From: Ralstonia soli
GTDB taxonomy: Bacteria > Pseudomonadota > Gammaproteobacteria > Burkholderiales > Burkholderiaceae
Reading direction: 5' to 3'
NCBI RefSeq assembly: GCF_023955655.1
Contig: NZ_JAMXHT010000002.1
Span: 558,001 to 622,000 of the forward strand
Length of the DNA stretch: 64,000 nt
Below the pieces are notes generated by a model. It was not told the DNA's origin and searched no databases. It was given only the letters and a program-made list of their open reading frames with translations. The stretch's first letter is position 1. Every line of letters begins with the position of its first letter. Positions 43,937 through 52,100 of this stretch are shown in pieces. The translations under genes were made by a program, and so were the position numbers.

Positions 43937-44785
43937 ATGTTCCAGACCGTTGTTGCACGGCACAGTGGTTCCCAGCGTGGAATGTCGGCGGTCGAACTCA
44001 AACCGAGTCGATCCGACGGCCCGCAAAGCAACGTCATGGTGATGCCGCTTGCGCGCGGCCTGGCCGTGCTGGGCGCGTTCGGTGCCGAGCAGCCTTGGCT
44101 GGGCAACCATGAAATCGCGTTCGAAACCGGCATTCCGGCGCCCACCGTCTCGCGGATGCTGCACTCCCTGGTCGCGCTCGGTTACCTGCATTACGACGAA
44201 ACCCGCAAGAAGTACCGGCTGACAGCGGCTGCGCTGTCGCTCGGCTACGCGGCCATTGCCGACGCTGATACACAGCGCCTGGCGCGCATCGAAATGCAGA
44301 AGCTTGCCGAGGCGAGCGACAGTTACGTGGTGTTGGGAACGCGGGATCGGCTGGACGTGGTCGTGATGGGCAGTAGCACCCGGCATCCGGAGTTGGATCT
44401 GCGTCTTACGGCCGGGGCACGCCTGCACATCGCTTCTTCGCCGTTGGGATGGGCTCTACTGGCCGCGCTTCCAGAGCTGGAGCGCTTCTACCTGTTGGGC
44501 AACGTGGAACGCAAGACCGGCCGCGACTGGCCGTCGCTGCGCCGGCGGATGGCCGAAGGTATCTCGCAGGTGCGCGAGCTCGGGTTTTGCATGTCCATTG
44601 GCGAATGGGAACCGGATCTGGCTACCATCGCCACGCCTGTGCGCATTCCGGATCAGCCGCCTTTGGTGCTGGCTTGCATCGGACTGCGTGCCCGTATGGT
44701 CCGCGCACGCATCGAGCGCGAAATCGGCCCCAAGATGGTTGCCACGGCACAGGCACTACAAGACAGGCTGGTGGCATCAGCCTGA
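43937..44785 (+). CDS. IclR-family transcriptional regulator
   Basis: The protein (282 aa) has an N-terminal winged helix (about 35-95: ARGLAVLGAFGAEQPWLGNH, FETGIPAPTVSRMLHSLVAL) followed by the IclR effector domain with RLTAGARLHIASSPLGWALL, and ELGFCMSIGEWEPDLATIAT. IclR proteins bind small acids or aromatic intermediates. ATG 43937 is chosen for its GAGGAGG site; in-frame codons upstream lack one. It is 31 nt before a second IclR gene on the same strand, so the two are probably co-expressed. Confidence 0.92.
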   Translation: MFQTVVARHSGSQRGMSAVELKPSRSDGPQSNVMVMPLARGLAVLGAFGAEQPWLGNHEIAFETGIPAPTVSRMLHSLVALGYLHYDETRKKYRLTAAALSLGYAAIADADTQRLARIEMQKLAEASDSYVVLGTRDRLDVVVMGSSTRHPELDLRLTAGARLHIASSPLGWALLAALPELERFYLLGNVERKTGRDWPSLRRRMAEGISQVRELGFCMSIGEWEPDLATIATPVRIPDQPPLVLACIGLRARMVRARIEREIGPKMVATAQALQDRLVASA

Positions 44786-44816
44786 GGATGAGCGGGCCGG
44801 GAAAGGAGGAGAGGCA

Positions 44817-45596
44817 ATGAATCAGCCCACACAGGTCACCATGACGCTGGAACGAGGCCTCCAGGTGCTTCGTGCCTTCCGCGCAGAACGCGCGCCCCTG
44901 ACTAATGGCGAACTGGTGCGCCGCACCGGTTTGTCCAAGGCCACGGTTTCCCGCTTGACGACGACCTTGATACGGCTGGGGTTCCTCCGCCGCGTGGTGG
45001 GTGGAACGCAGTTCGAACTCGCGACGGGGCCGCTGAGCATTGGACACGCCTATCTCGAAGCCAACCCCGTGACGCGCGCGGCGCAACCGTTCATGCAGCA
45101 GTTGGCCGATCGGCTCGACGTGTCGGTGGCACTGGCGATTCCCGATCATCTGGACATGCTGTACATCGCCTACCGCACCAGCTCGCGGATCGCCACGTTG
45201 CGCCTGGGCGTTGGGTCTCTGTTGCCAATGGGCTGGACGTCGATCGGCCGGGCCTGGCTATGGGGGCTTCCGGAAGATGCCCGGCGCAACTACATCGAGT
45301 CGCTCAAGCGAAAGGCCGGTGCGCAAGCCTCAGAGCTGGAGACGGGCATCGAGGCTGCATTCGAGGATCTCCGCACAGAGGGCGTCTGCATGTCGCTCGG
45401 GCGCTACCAGCGCAATGCTTACGGCATTGCCCTGCCAGTCGTAGTGGGGCGCTCCGCCACGCTGATGTCGTTGAGTTGCGGCGCCGTGGAACTGGAGCCC
45501 GATATGCTCAAGCTCCGCCGCCGTATCGCACCCGAACTCAAAGCCGCGGCAGTCGAACTCTCTGCGCTGCTTCGGGATGTCGATGCCGAGCCCTGA
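44817..45596 (+). CDS. IclR-family transcriptional regulator (second of a tandem pair)
   Basis: The protein (259 aa) has a winged helix at about 8-70 (LERGLQVLRAFRAERAPLTN, VRRTGLSKATVSRLTTTLI) and the effector domain with LRLGVGSLLPMGWTSIGRAW and EGVCMSLGRYQRNAYGIALP. Similar layout but only partial identity to its neighbour suggests an old duplication or a heteromeric pair. AAAGGAGGAG precedes ATG 44817. The next genes downstream, a transporter and an acetyl-CoA hydrolase-like gene, are convergent with it. Confidence 0.92.
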   Translation: MNQPTQVTMTLERGLQVLRAFRAERAPLTNGELVRRTGLSKATVSRLTTTLIRLGFLRRVVGGTQFELATGPLSIGHAYLEANPVTRAAQPFMQQLADRLDVSVALAIPDHLDMLYIAYRTSSRIATLRLGVGSLLPMGWTSIGRAWLWGLPEDARRNYIESLKRKAGAQASELETGIEAAFEDLRTEGVCMSLGRYQRNAYGIALPVVVGRSATLMSLSCGAVELEPDMLKLRRRIAPELKAAAVELSALLRDVDAEP

Positions 45597-45633
45597 GGCG
45601 TAGTCGTTCGGCTGGCTCACCCCATTGGGTTCC

Positions 45634-45652
45634 TGGGGCAGGGCATGCCCCA
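45634..45652. terminator. Small hairpin between convergent genes
   Basis: TGGGGCA (45634-45640) pairs with TGCCCCA (45646-45652) around a GGGCA loop, between the end of the IclR gene and the convergent transporter gene. It lacks a T tract, so terminator function is only likely by position. Confidence 0.45.
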
Positions 45653-45698
45653 CCCACAGTGGACGGGGCGGCGCATGCCTGGCTGGCCAGTGCAGCCC

Positions 45699-47375
45699 TC
45701 AAGCGTCTGCCGTGATGTCGATATCCCGCGTTTCGCGGAAGAAGAAGATCACCGTCACGAGCGAGAGCAGTGTCCAGCCGACGGGGTACCACAGCCCCGA
45801 GAACAGATCGCCGGTTTGCGTGGAGATGGCGAACACAAAGGTGGGCAGCAGACCGCCGACCCAGCCCGTGGCCAGGTTGTATGGCACCGACATGGACGTG
45901 TAGCGAATTCGCGTCGGGAACATTTCAACCAGCGCAGGGCCCATCGCCATCACGATCAGGATCGAGCTTGCGAAGAAGGCTACCAGCAACACCAGCACCA
46001 TGATCTTGTTGACGTCGGCGGGCGCGCCGGTGGCGGGGTAACCGTATTGGTCGAGTGCGGTACGTAACGTGCTGGCCAGGCGTGAGGCGCGGACCTTTGC
46101 CTCATCGGCCGCCAGGCCGGCGGCGTCGTACGCTTCCAGGGTGGTGTCACCGATACGGATGCGCGCGGCGTTGCCCGTCACCAGCGTTTGCGTGACGCGA
46201 TAGGCCACGCCGGCGCCTGCCAGTGCTTGCCGTGCCGTATCGCAGGCCGATGTGAACTTGCGGTTGCCCAGCGGATTGAACATCAGCGAGCAGCCGGCCA
46301 CATCCGTCTCGACACGGATATCGGCCTTCGCCTGTGCAGCTGCCAGCGCCGGGTTTGCATAGGCAAGCAAGCCATAGAAGACGGGGAATACCAGCACCAG
46401 CGTTGCCACAAAGCCGGTCAGCAGGACGGCCTTGCGGCCCAATCGGTCGCAAAGCCAGCCGGCCAGCGGGAACACGGGCAGGCAGAGGGCCGTGGCCAGC
46501 AGCACGAGTGTGTTGACCGTGGTGGGGTCGACCTTCAGGGTCTTGGTGAGGAAGAAGGTCGGATAGAGCGACGCCATGTAATACATAGACGTCATGCCCG
46601 CGCACAGTGCGAAGGCCACCAGCAGCCGGCGCAGGTTGGTCGGGTCAAGAAAAGTCTCCCGCACGGGCGCTTTCGAAAGCTTGTTGGCACTGCGCAGCTT
46701 CTGGAATGCTGGCGATTCATGCATGCGAACACGCAGCGCAACCGAAATGATCAGCATGATCAGTGCGAACACAAATGGCAGGCGCCAACCCCATTCATCG
46801 AAGTGCGAGCCGGTCGCCATGCGCGCCGTGAGAATCACCAGGAACGACAGCAACAGGCCCGCTGTCGACGCGGCCGTTGTCCACGACATGTTCAGGCCAC
46901 GCCGCCCGCTTGGCGAATACTCGGCCACGTAGGTAAGGGCGCCCGTATATTCGCCGCCAGCGGAGAGCCCCTGCAGGATGCGCAGACAGATGAGCGTAAT
47001 GGGGGCGGCAATGCCAACCGACTGATAGGTCGGCAGGCAGCCGACGCCGATGGTTGCGGCGCCCATCATGCAGATGGTGATCATGAACGTCCGCTTGCGG
47101 CCGATCATGTCGCCGATGCGGCCGAAGATGAGCGCGCCGAGCGGGCGCATCATGAACCCGACCGCGAAGGTCAATAGCGCGAAGATGAATGCCGTGCTGG
47201 GGTCGACGCCGGCAAAGAACTTGTCGGCCAGTACGGTGGCTAGCGACCCATAGAGCGCAAATTCATACCACTCGAAGGCCGTTCCGACGGAGGCAGCCCA
47301 GATGACGCTCGACATCGAGCTGGTGGGTTGTGTTGCTGGAGCAACCGTGCCGGTTGTCCCGATTGATGTATCCAT
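45699..47375 (-). CDS. MFS transporter, metabolite:H+ symporter (MHS) type with a large inserted loop
   Basis: The protein (558 aa) has the MHS opening VIWAASVGTAFEWYEFALYG, PLGALIFGRIGDMIGRKRTF (motif A), LQGLSAGGEYTGALTYVAEY and RPLGALIFG-type repeats across 12 membrane spans. It should import a carboxylate or zwitterion with protons. Usual MHS length is 430-450; the extra is a soluble stretch at about residues 348-452 between spans 9 and 10, predicted periplasmic, with two cysteines (GCSLMFNP, SACDTAR). ATG 47375 has AAGGA five bases upstream; ATG 47381 overlaps it. It follows the acetyl-CoA hydrolase-like gene on the minus strand. Confidence 0.9.
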   Translation of the reverse strand: MDTSIGTTGTVAPATQPTSSMSSVIWAASVGTAFEWYEFALYGSLATVLADKFFAGVDPSTAFIFALLTFAVGFMMRPLGALIFGRIGDMIGRKRTFMITICMMGAATIGVGCLPTYQSVGIAAPITLICLRILQGLSAGGEYTGALTYVAEYSPSGRRGLNMSWTTAASTAGLLLSFLVILTARMATGSHFDEWGWRLPFVFALIMLIISVALRVRMHESPAFQKLRSANKLSKAPVRETFLDPTNLRRLLVAFALCAGMTSMYYMASLYPTFFLTKTLKVDPTTVNTLVLLATALCLPVFPLAGWLCDRLGRKAVLLTGFVATLVLVFPVFYGLLAYANPALAAAQAKADIRVETDVAGCSLMFNPLGNRKFTSACDTARQALAGAGVAYRVTQTLVTGNAARIRIGDTTLEAYDAAGLAADEAKVRASRLASTLRTALDQYGYPATGAPADVNKIMVLVLLVAFFASSILIVMAMGPALVEMFPTRIRYTSMSVPYNLATGWVGGLLPTFVFAISTQTGDLFSGLWYPVGWTLLSLVTVIFFFRETRDIDITADA

Positions 47376-47439
47376 GATCATCCTTGTTCGATGGTGTCTG
47401 GCCGATGCCGTTTGGGTACCTGGCCGGGCGGGGTACCGC

Positions 47440-48726
47440 TCAGAGAGGCCTTTCTCGCCGTGCGGCGCCCACGGTGGTCGCCACTGCGCGCTCCAGGTTG
47501 TCGCGGTCGTCTGGGTGCGCGATGGCCAGCATGGCGTCCAGGCGCTGCGACAGGGTCAAGCCGCGCAAGTCCGCAACGCCGTGCTCGGTGACGATGACAG
47601 CGGCGTCGCTGCGCGGCGTGCTCACCGGCCCGTTCAACTGGGCAACGATGCGGCTGCGTGCCCCGGCCCGCGAGGGCAGGACGACAATCGCCTGGCCCCC
47701 ACGGGACTGGCTGGCCCCACGCATGAAGTCCAGCGCCCCACCGATGGCGCCGAGGTACCGGCTGCCCGCACACTCGGCGTTGATCTGTCCTGTCAGGTCC
47801 ACCTCGATCGCGGAGTTGATCGCGACAAGCTGGTCGATTGAAGCCAGCACGGCGGCGTTGTGCGTGTAACCCGTGGCATGCAGCTGGATTGCCGGGTTCT
47901 TGTGCGCGAACTCCCAAAGGGTGGGCCCGCCCGTCAGCACACCACCCACGGTGACGCCACGGTCGATGGATTTACGTGCGTTGGTGACTGCGCCAGCGCG
48001 CATGAGCTGTGCAACGGCATCGCATAGCGCGCCGCTGTGAATGCCGAGATCCCGATGCGAACACAGCCCTGCGAGTACCGCTTCGGGCACGGTGCCGATG
48101 CCGCACTGGATGGTGGAACCGTCGTCGATTCGCGCGGCTACGTGGCGCGCGATGCTCTGCTCGACTGCCCCCGGCTGCATTGGCGGCGGATCGGAAAGCG
48201 GCCGGGACGTACGCACAACGATATCGATCTCACTGGCGTGCAGCATGCGCTTGCCGTATACCCACGGCGCCTGATCGTTGGCTTCCACGATCACGACGCG
48301 CGCGGTATCGATCAACGGCACCAGATACTCATGACTGGTCGACAGGCTGTATCGTCCTTCGTTGTCGGGCCCGGCGACTTGGAGCAGCAGCACCTCAACC
48401 CGAGACGGCCCTTGTGTGAGTGCCGCTTCGAATGCCGAGTAATGCACCGGCAGGATGTCGAGCACACCGGCTTCGGCCAGGTGGCGATTGCCTGCGGTTC
48501 CGCAGTACGAGCAGAAGTCAACCGTATCGGCGAAGTCCGGGTGGAGCGTGTCGCTCCATGTCGCGCCGATGAAGGCTGAGAAGCGGCCACCGATGGCATG
48601 GCGTTGCTCCATCAGCGCACGTGTGAGCGTGACGGGCTCACCCGCGTACTGGCCCCACGTCACCGTATCGCCGGGCCGGACCCACTCCGAGAAATCCAGG
48701 CTGCGGATGTCGATTTCGCGGGTCAT
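47440..48726 (-). CDS. Acetyl-CoA hydrolase/transferase family protein (family I-like)
   Basis: The protein (428 aa) matches the 4-hydroxybutyrate CoA-transferase/Ach1 superfamily: FIGATWSDTLHPDFAD, LQVAGPDNEGRYSLS, EANDQAPWVYG, GIGTVPEAVLAGL, then AINSAIEVDLTGQINAECAG. The glutamate that forms the acyl-glutamyl-CoA intermediate normally lies in a GxHTE motif; here it reads GIHSGA (H230, S231, G232), so a plain family I transfer mechanism is doubtful. ATG 48726 fits the family start; longer in-frame versions are unconserved. It is divergent from the acyl-CoA synthetase gene. Confidence 0.87.
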   Translation of the reverse strand: MTREIDIRSLDFSEWVRPGDTVTWGQYAGEPVTLTRALMEQRHAIGGRFSAFIGATWSDTLHPDFADTVDFCSYCGTAGNRHLAEAGVLDILPVHYSAFEAALTQGPSRVEVLLLQVAGPDNEGRYSLSTSHEYLVPLIDTARVVIVEANDQAPWVYGKRMLHASEIDIVVRTSRPLSDPPPMQPGAVEQSIARHVAARIDDGSTIQCGIGTVPEAVLAGLCSHRDLGIHSGALCDAVAQLMRAGAVTNARKSIDRGVTVGGVLTGGPTLWEFAHKNPAIQLHATGYTHNAAVLASIDQLVAINSAIEVDLTGQINAECAGSRYLGAIGGALDFMRGASQSRGGQAIVVLPSRAGARSRIVAQLNGPVSTPRSDAAVIVTEHGVADLRGLTLSQRLDAMLAIAHPDDRDNLERAVATTVGAARRERPL

Positions 48727-48954
48727 GCTCGGCAACCTTTGTTGCTGCCGTGGTGTTGGCCGCGATTGCATTGATGGCATGCACAGTCTGCACAGCCCCG
48801 GCCGAGTTTGGCGTAACGACGCACCTCATGTCTCCCTGTCAGGTCGCTGCCGGCACACCGTCGACACGGGAGGTCGATCAAGAAGAGGCAGCCGCAGTCA
48901 TGAGATCAGCATGGTTGGCGCATGCTGAGGGCGTCAATGCAACGGAGATGGCGG

Positions 48955-48969
48955 TTCCGTACTTCGGAA
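48955..48969 (+). promoter_or_regulatory. Dyad operator candidate, copy 6 (perfect TTCCGTACTTCGGAA)
   Basis: This is the best copy: TTCCG and CGGAA arms are perfect inverted repeats around TACTT, enclosing TCCGTACTTCGGA, which is T-N11-A. It lies 229 bp from the left gene start and 257 bp from the right one. Confidence 0.7.
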
Positions 48970-49054
48970 TGCGGATCAAGCGTGTGGGTTGATCGCTCTG
49001 CAGCGCAATGGCGCGTAGCAAGGTGGGTTCGCTATCCGGCGCGGAACAGCGGTC

Positions 49055-49069
49055 TTCCGAAGCACGGAA
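49055..49069 (-). promoter_or_regulatory. Dyad operator candidate, copy 7 (TTCCGTGCTTCGGAA on minus strand)
   Basis: This copy matches 14 of 15 with both arms perfect, reads opposite to copy 6 and begins 100 bp from it. It lies 157 bp before the acyl-CoA synthetase start. Confidence 0.68.
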
Positions 49070-49225
49070 CAGGGCCTGACCGTGCCTTGACTTGCAGGGG
49101 TGCGCGAATCACGATCAAGTCACCGAGTGCGCCGTGTCTGGCGCCTGCTCTGCGCCGGTTGCAGTGGATTTCCGTGGCTGCATCGTGACGCGGTCATTGA
49201 ATGCAACCCCATACGTAGAACTTCC

Positions 49226-51169
49226 ATGAGCGACTCTCAGAACAACGCCTGGCACCCGACGGCAGACGACATCTCCACGGCCAACGTGACTGCCGTGATG
49301 CGTCGCCTGGGCCTGACCGACTACGACACGCTGCTGGCCTACTCGATCGAGCAGCCCGAAGCCTACTGGAACACCATCAACGACTTCTGCGGCATGGTGT
49401 GGGATGCCCCGTATCAGAAGTACGTGGATGATTCCGCCGGCGATCCGTTTCCGAAATGGTTTCCGGGCGGCGAGCTGAACTGGGTCAAGTCGGCGCTCAA
49501 GTGGGCCAACGATCCCGAGATGGCGGCGCGCGATGCCGTGGTGGCAGAGCGCGAGGATGGCTCCATCCAGCGCTTGACCTACGCCGAGCTGGCACAACGT
49601 GTCGCCAGCTTCGCGGCTGGGCTGAAGGCGCTGGGCGTGCACCGCGGCGACCGCGTCGGCCTGCTGATGGAAAACGGCGTCGAGGCAACGGTTACGGCCA
49701 TGGGCATCGCATGGATGGGCGGGATCGTCGTGCCGCTGTTCAGCGGCTTCGGCGTCGACGCGATCATCTCTCGGCTCTCGTCATGTACTGCGCGTGCACT
49801 GGTTGCAACGACGGGCTTTTCGCGCCGTGGCAAGTGGGTTAATACGCGTCAACTGGTTGACGAAGCCCTGACTCGGCTGCCTGAAATCGAGACCACGGTC
49901 TGGAAGCATGCCGGCGAGGCCATCGCGTTTAACAAGCGCGTCGTGGATTGGCAGCAGGTGGCGGGTGCCCAACCCGATGCGAACCCTGAGCGGATGTCCG
50001 CAGATGATCCTTTCATGATCATCTACACGTCCGGCACCACCGGCAAGCCGAAGGGCACGGTGCACACCCACGGCAGCTTCCCGATAAAGATCGCGCACGA
50101 TTCGGCGATCCACTTCAACGTCAGCCCGAAGGACGTCTTCTGCTGGCCGGCGGATATGGGCTGGGTGGCCGGCACGCTGGTCATGTCATGTGCGCTGCTG
50201 CGCGGTGCAACGCTCGTCTGTTACGACGGCGCGCCGGATTCCCCGGATTGGTCGCGCATGTCGCGGCTGATCGAGCGCCACGGCGTGACGCACTTCGGTT
50301 CGGCACCGACGCTGATTCGCGGTCTCGCAACGAACGAGGCGATCGCGACGCAAGGCGATGTCTCGACCGTCAAGCTCCTGATCACCGCAGGTGAGGGGAT
50401 CGACCCAGAACACTTCCTGTGGTTTCAGAAGGCGTTTGGTGGCGGCCATCGTCCGGTCATCAACTACACGGGCGGCACGGAAGTGTCGGGTGCGTTGCTG
50501 TCCAGCGTGGTGATCAAGCCGATCAGCCCTGCGGGGTTCAACACCGCATCACCGGGCGTCGCGACGGACGTTGTGGATGCCGAAGGCCGGTCGGTGACCG
50601 GCGAGGTGGGCGAGCTGGCCATCCGCAAACCGTTCATCGGCATGACGCGCTCGTTCTGGCAAGACGATGAGCGCTACCTCGATTCGTACTGGCACACCAT
50701 CCCCGGCATCTGGGTACACGGTGACCTGGCGATGCGGCGCGAGGACGGCATGTGGTTCATGATGGGCCGCTCCGACGACACCATCAAGCTGGCAGGCAAG
50801 CGGCTCGGCCCGGCTGAAATCGAAGACGTGCTGCTGGAGTTGCCAGAGATTGCGGAAGCGGCGGCCATCGGCGTCGAAGACCCGGTCAAGGGGCAGAAGC
50901 TCGTCGTGTTCGTTGTGCCGTCCAAGGCGAGCACGGCGTCGGCCGATACGCTCGCCTCGGCCATCGGCAAGCACGTGGACCTTCGCCTGGGGCGCCCGTT
51001 CCGCCCGTCGGTGGTGCATGTGGTGGCACAACTGCCCAAGACGCGCAGCTCGAAGATCATGCGGCGCGTTATCCGCAGCGTGTACACGGGCAAGCCTGCG
51101 GGCGATCTGTCCTCGCTCGACAACCCGCTTGCGCTGGACGAGATCCGCTCAGCCGCCGCCGTTTCCTGA
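49226..51169 (+). CDS. Acetyl-CoA synthetase-like AMP-forming acyl-CoA synthetase
   Basis: The protein (647 aa) is long like acetyl/propionyl-CoA synthetases: N-terminal PEAYWNTINDFCGMVW, MIIYTSGTTGKPKGTVHTHG (ATP loop), VFCWPADMGWVAG, VINYTGGTEVSG, WVHGDLAMRREDGMWFMMGR, DDTIKLAGKRLGPAEIED and KTRSSKIMRRVIR with the catalytic lysine. It activates a small or medium carboxylate. ATG 49226 is the family start. It heads a plus-strand unit with a crotonase-fold gene (76 nt later) and a CoA-transferase gene, controlled from a gap with two dyads. Confidence 0.92.
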   Translation: MSDSQNNAWHPTADDISTANVTAVMRRLGLTDYDTLLAYSIEQPEAYWNTINDFCGMVWDAPYQKYVDDSAGDPFPKWFPGGELNWVKSALKWANDPEMAARDAVVAEREDGSIQRLTYAELAQRVASFAAGLKALGVHRGDRVGLLMENGVEATVTAMGIAWMGGIVVPLFSGFGVDAIISRLSSCTARALVATTGFSRRGKWVNTRQLVDEALTRLPEIETTVWKHAGEAIAFNKRVVDWQQVAGAQPDANPERMSADDPFMIIYTSGTTGKPKGTVHTHGSFPIKIAHDSAIHFNVSPKDVFCWPADMGWVAGTLVMSCALLRGATLVCYDGAPDSPDWSRMSRLIERHGVTHFGSAPTLIRGLATNEAIATQGDVSTVKLLITAGEGIDPEHFLWFQKAFGGGHRPVINYTGGTEVSGALLSSVVIKPISPAGFNTASPGVATDVVDAEGRSVTGEVGELAIRKPFIGMTRSFWQDDERYLDSYWHTIPGIWVHGDLAMRREDGMWFMMGRSDDTIKLAGKRLGPAEIEDVLLELPEIAEAAAIGVEDPVKGQKLVVFVVPSKASTASADTLASAIGKHVDLRLGRPFRPSVVHVVAQLPKTRSSKIMRRVIRSVYTGKPAGDLSSLDNPLALDEIRSAAAVS

Positions 51170-51244
51170 ATTCCTGGCGTGAATCGGGCGCTGGCTTGTG
51201 CGGCCATGCGCGCGGCACGTCCCTCCCTTCTTGCCGGAGACATC

Positions 51245-52075
51245 ATGTCAAACACAAAAGCCGCCGGACTGGTGGCCTATGACAACTACACCAGCCTGGC
51301 GTTTGACCGCCCGAGCGAAGGTGTCCTGCGTATCACGTTGAACCGCCCTGAAAAGCTGAACGCGCTCGATGCGACCGGGCATGACGAGATTGCCCGCGTG
51401 TGGCGCGACATCGATGCGGACCCGAGCGTCAGTGCCGTCATCCTGCGCGGCGCCGGCAAGGCCTTTTCCGCCGGTGGTGACTTCGACATGGTCGAAGAGA
51501 TGATTGACACCTTCGAAGCGCGGGCCCGCGTGTGGCGCGAGTCGAAAGATCTGGTCTACAACATCATCAATTTCTCCAAGCCCATCGTGTCGGCCATTCA
51601 GGGTCCGGCGGTTGGCGCGGGCCTGGTTGCGGCGCTCTTGGCCGACATTTCGGTGGCGGCACGCACGGCAAAACTCGTCGACGGGCACACCCGTCTTGGC
51701 GTGGCGGCAGGGGATCACGCCGCCATCATCTGGCCCCTGCTGTGTGGCATGGCCAAGGCCAAGTACCACCTGATGCTGTGCGAGCCCGTGACTGGCGAGA
51801 AGGCCGAGCAGATGGGCCTGATCTCGTTGGCCGTCGAAGAGGCCGAACTGCAGGACACCGCGCTGTCGATTGCCACCCGTCTTGCCGCTGGCGCGCCGTC
51901 TGCCATCCGCTGGACGAAGTACGCATTGAACAACTGGCTGCGCCAGGCCGGTCCGATTTTTGACGCGTCACTGGCGCTCGAAATGTTCGGCTTTGGTGGG
52001 CCGGAAGTGAAAGAGGGCGTTGCGTCGTTCCGCGAGAAGCGCGCGCCGGTGTTCTCGCAGAACACGCCCGTTTGA
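51245..52075 (+). CDS. Crotonase-fold (enoyl-CoA hydratase/isomerase family) protein lacking both catalytic glutamates
   Basis: The protein (276 aa) has the crotonase fold: VLRITLNRPEKLNALDATGH, VILRGAGKAFSAGGDFDMVE with the oxyanion-hole residues, KPIVSAIQGPAVGAGLVAAL and RLGVAAGDHAAIIWP. The two glutamates of rat crotonase (E144, E164) align with V128 and H148, so ordinary hydratase chemistry is unlikely; isomerase, thioesterase or lyase activity is possible. GGAGA precedes ATG 51245. It lies between the acyl-CoA synthetase and CoA-transferase genes. The subfamily with GDHAAIIWP-like sequence is known but, to my knowledge, not assigned a reaction. Confidence 0.88.
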   Translation: MSNTKAAGLVAYDNYTSLAFDRPSEGVLRITLNRPEKLNALDATGHDEIARVWRDIDADPSVSAVILRGAGKAFSAGGDFDMVEEMIDTFEARARVWRESKDLVYNIINFSKPIVSAIQGPAVGAGLVAALLADISVAARTAKLVDGHTRLGVAAGDHAAIIWPLLCGMAKAKYHLMLCEPVTGEKAEQMGLISLAVEEAELQDTALSIATRLAAGAPSAIRWTKYALNNWLRQAGPIFDASLALEMFGFGGPEVKEGVASFREKRAPVFSQNTPV

Positions 52076-52100
52076 GTCCTGCCGCAAGGAAGATGATCAG

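Larger units (their letters stand above)
48727..49225. promoter_or_regulatory. 499-nt divergent promoter region with dyad copies 6 and 7
   Basis: No convincing gene is seen. The gap separates the minus-strand hydrolase/transferase-like gene from the plus-strand acyl-CoA synthetase gene. It contains a perfect consensus dyad at 48955-48969 and a facing copy at 49055-49069. An alternative longer start of the left gene would use the first 54 nt. Confidence 0.6.
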
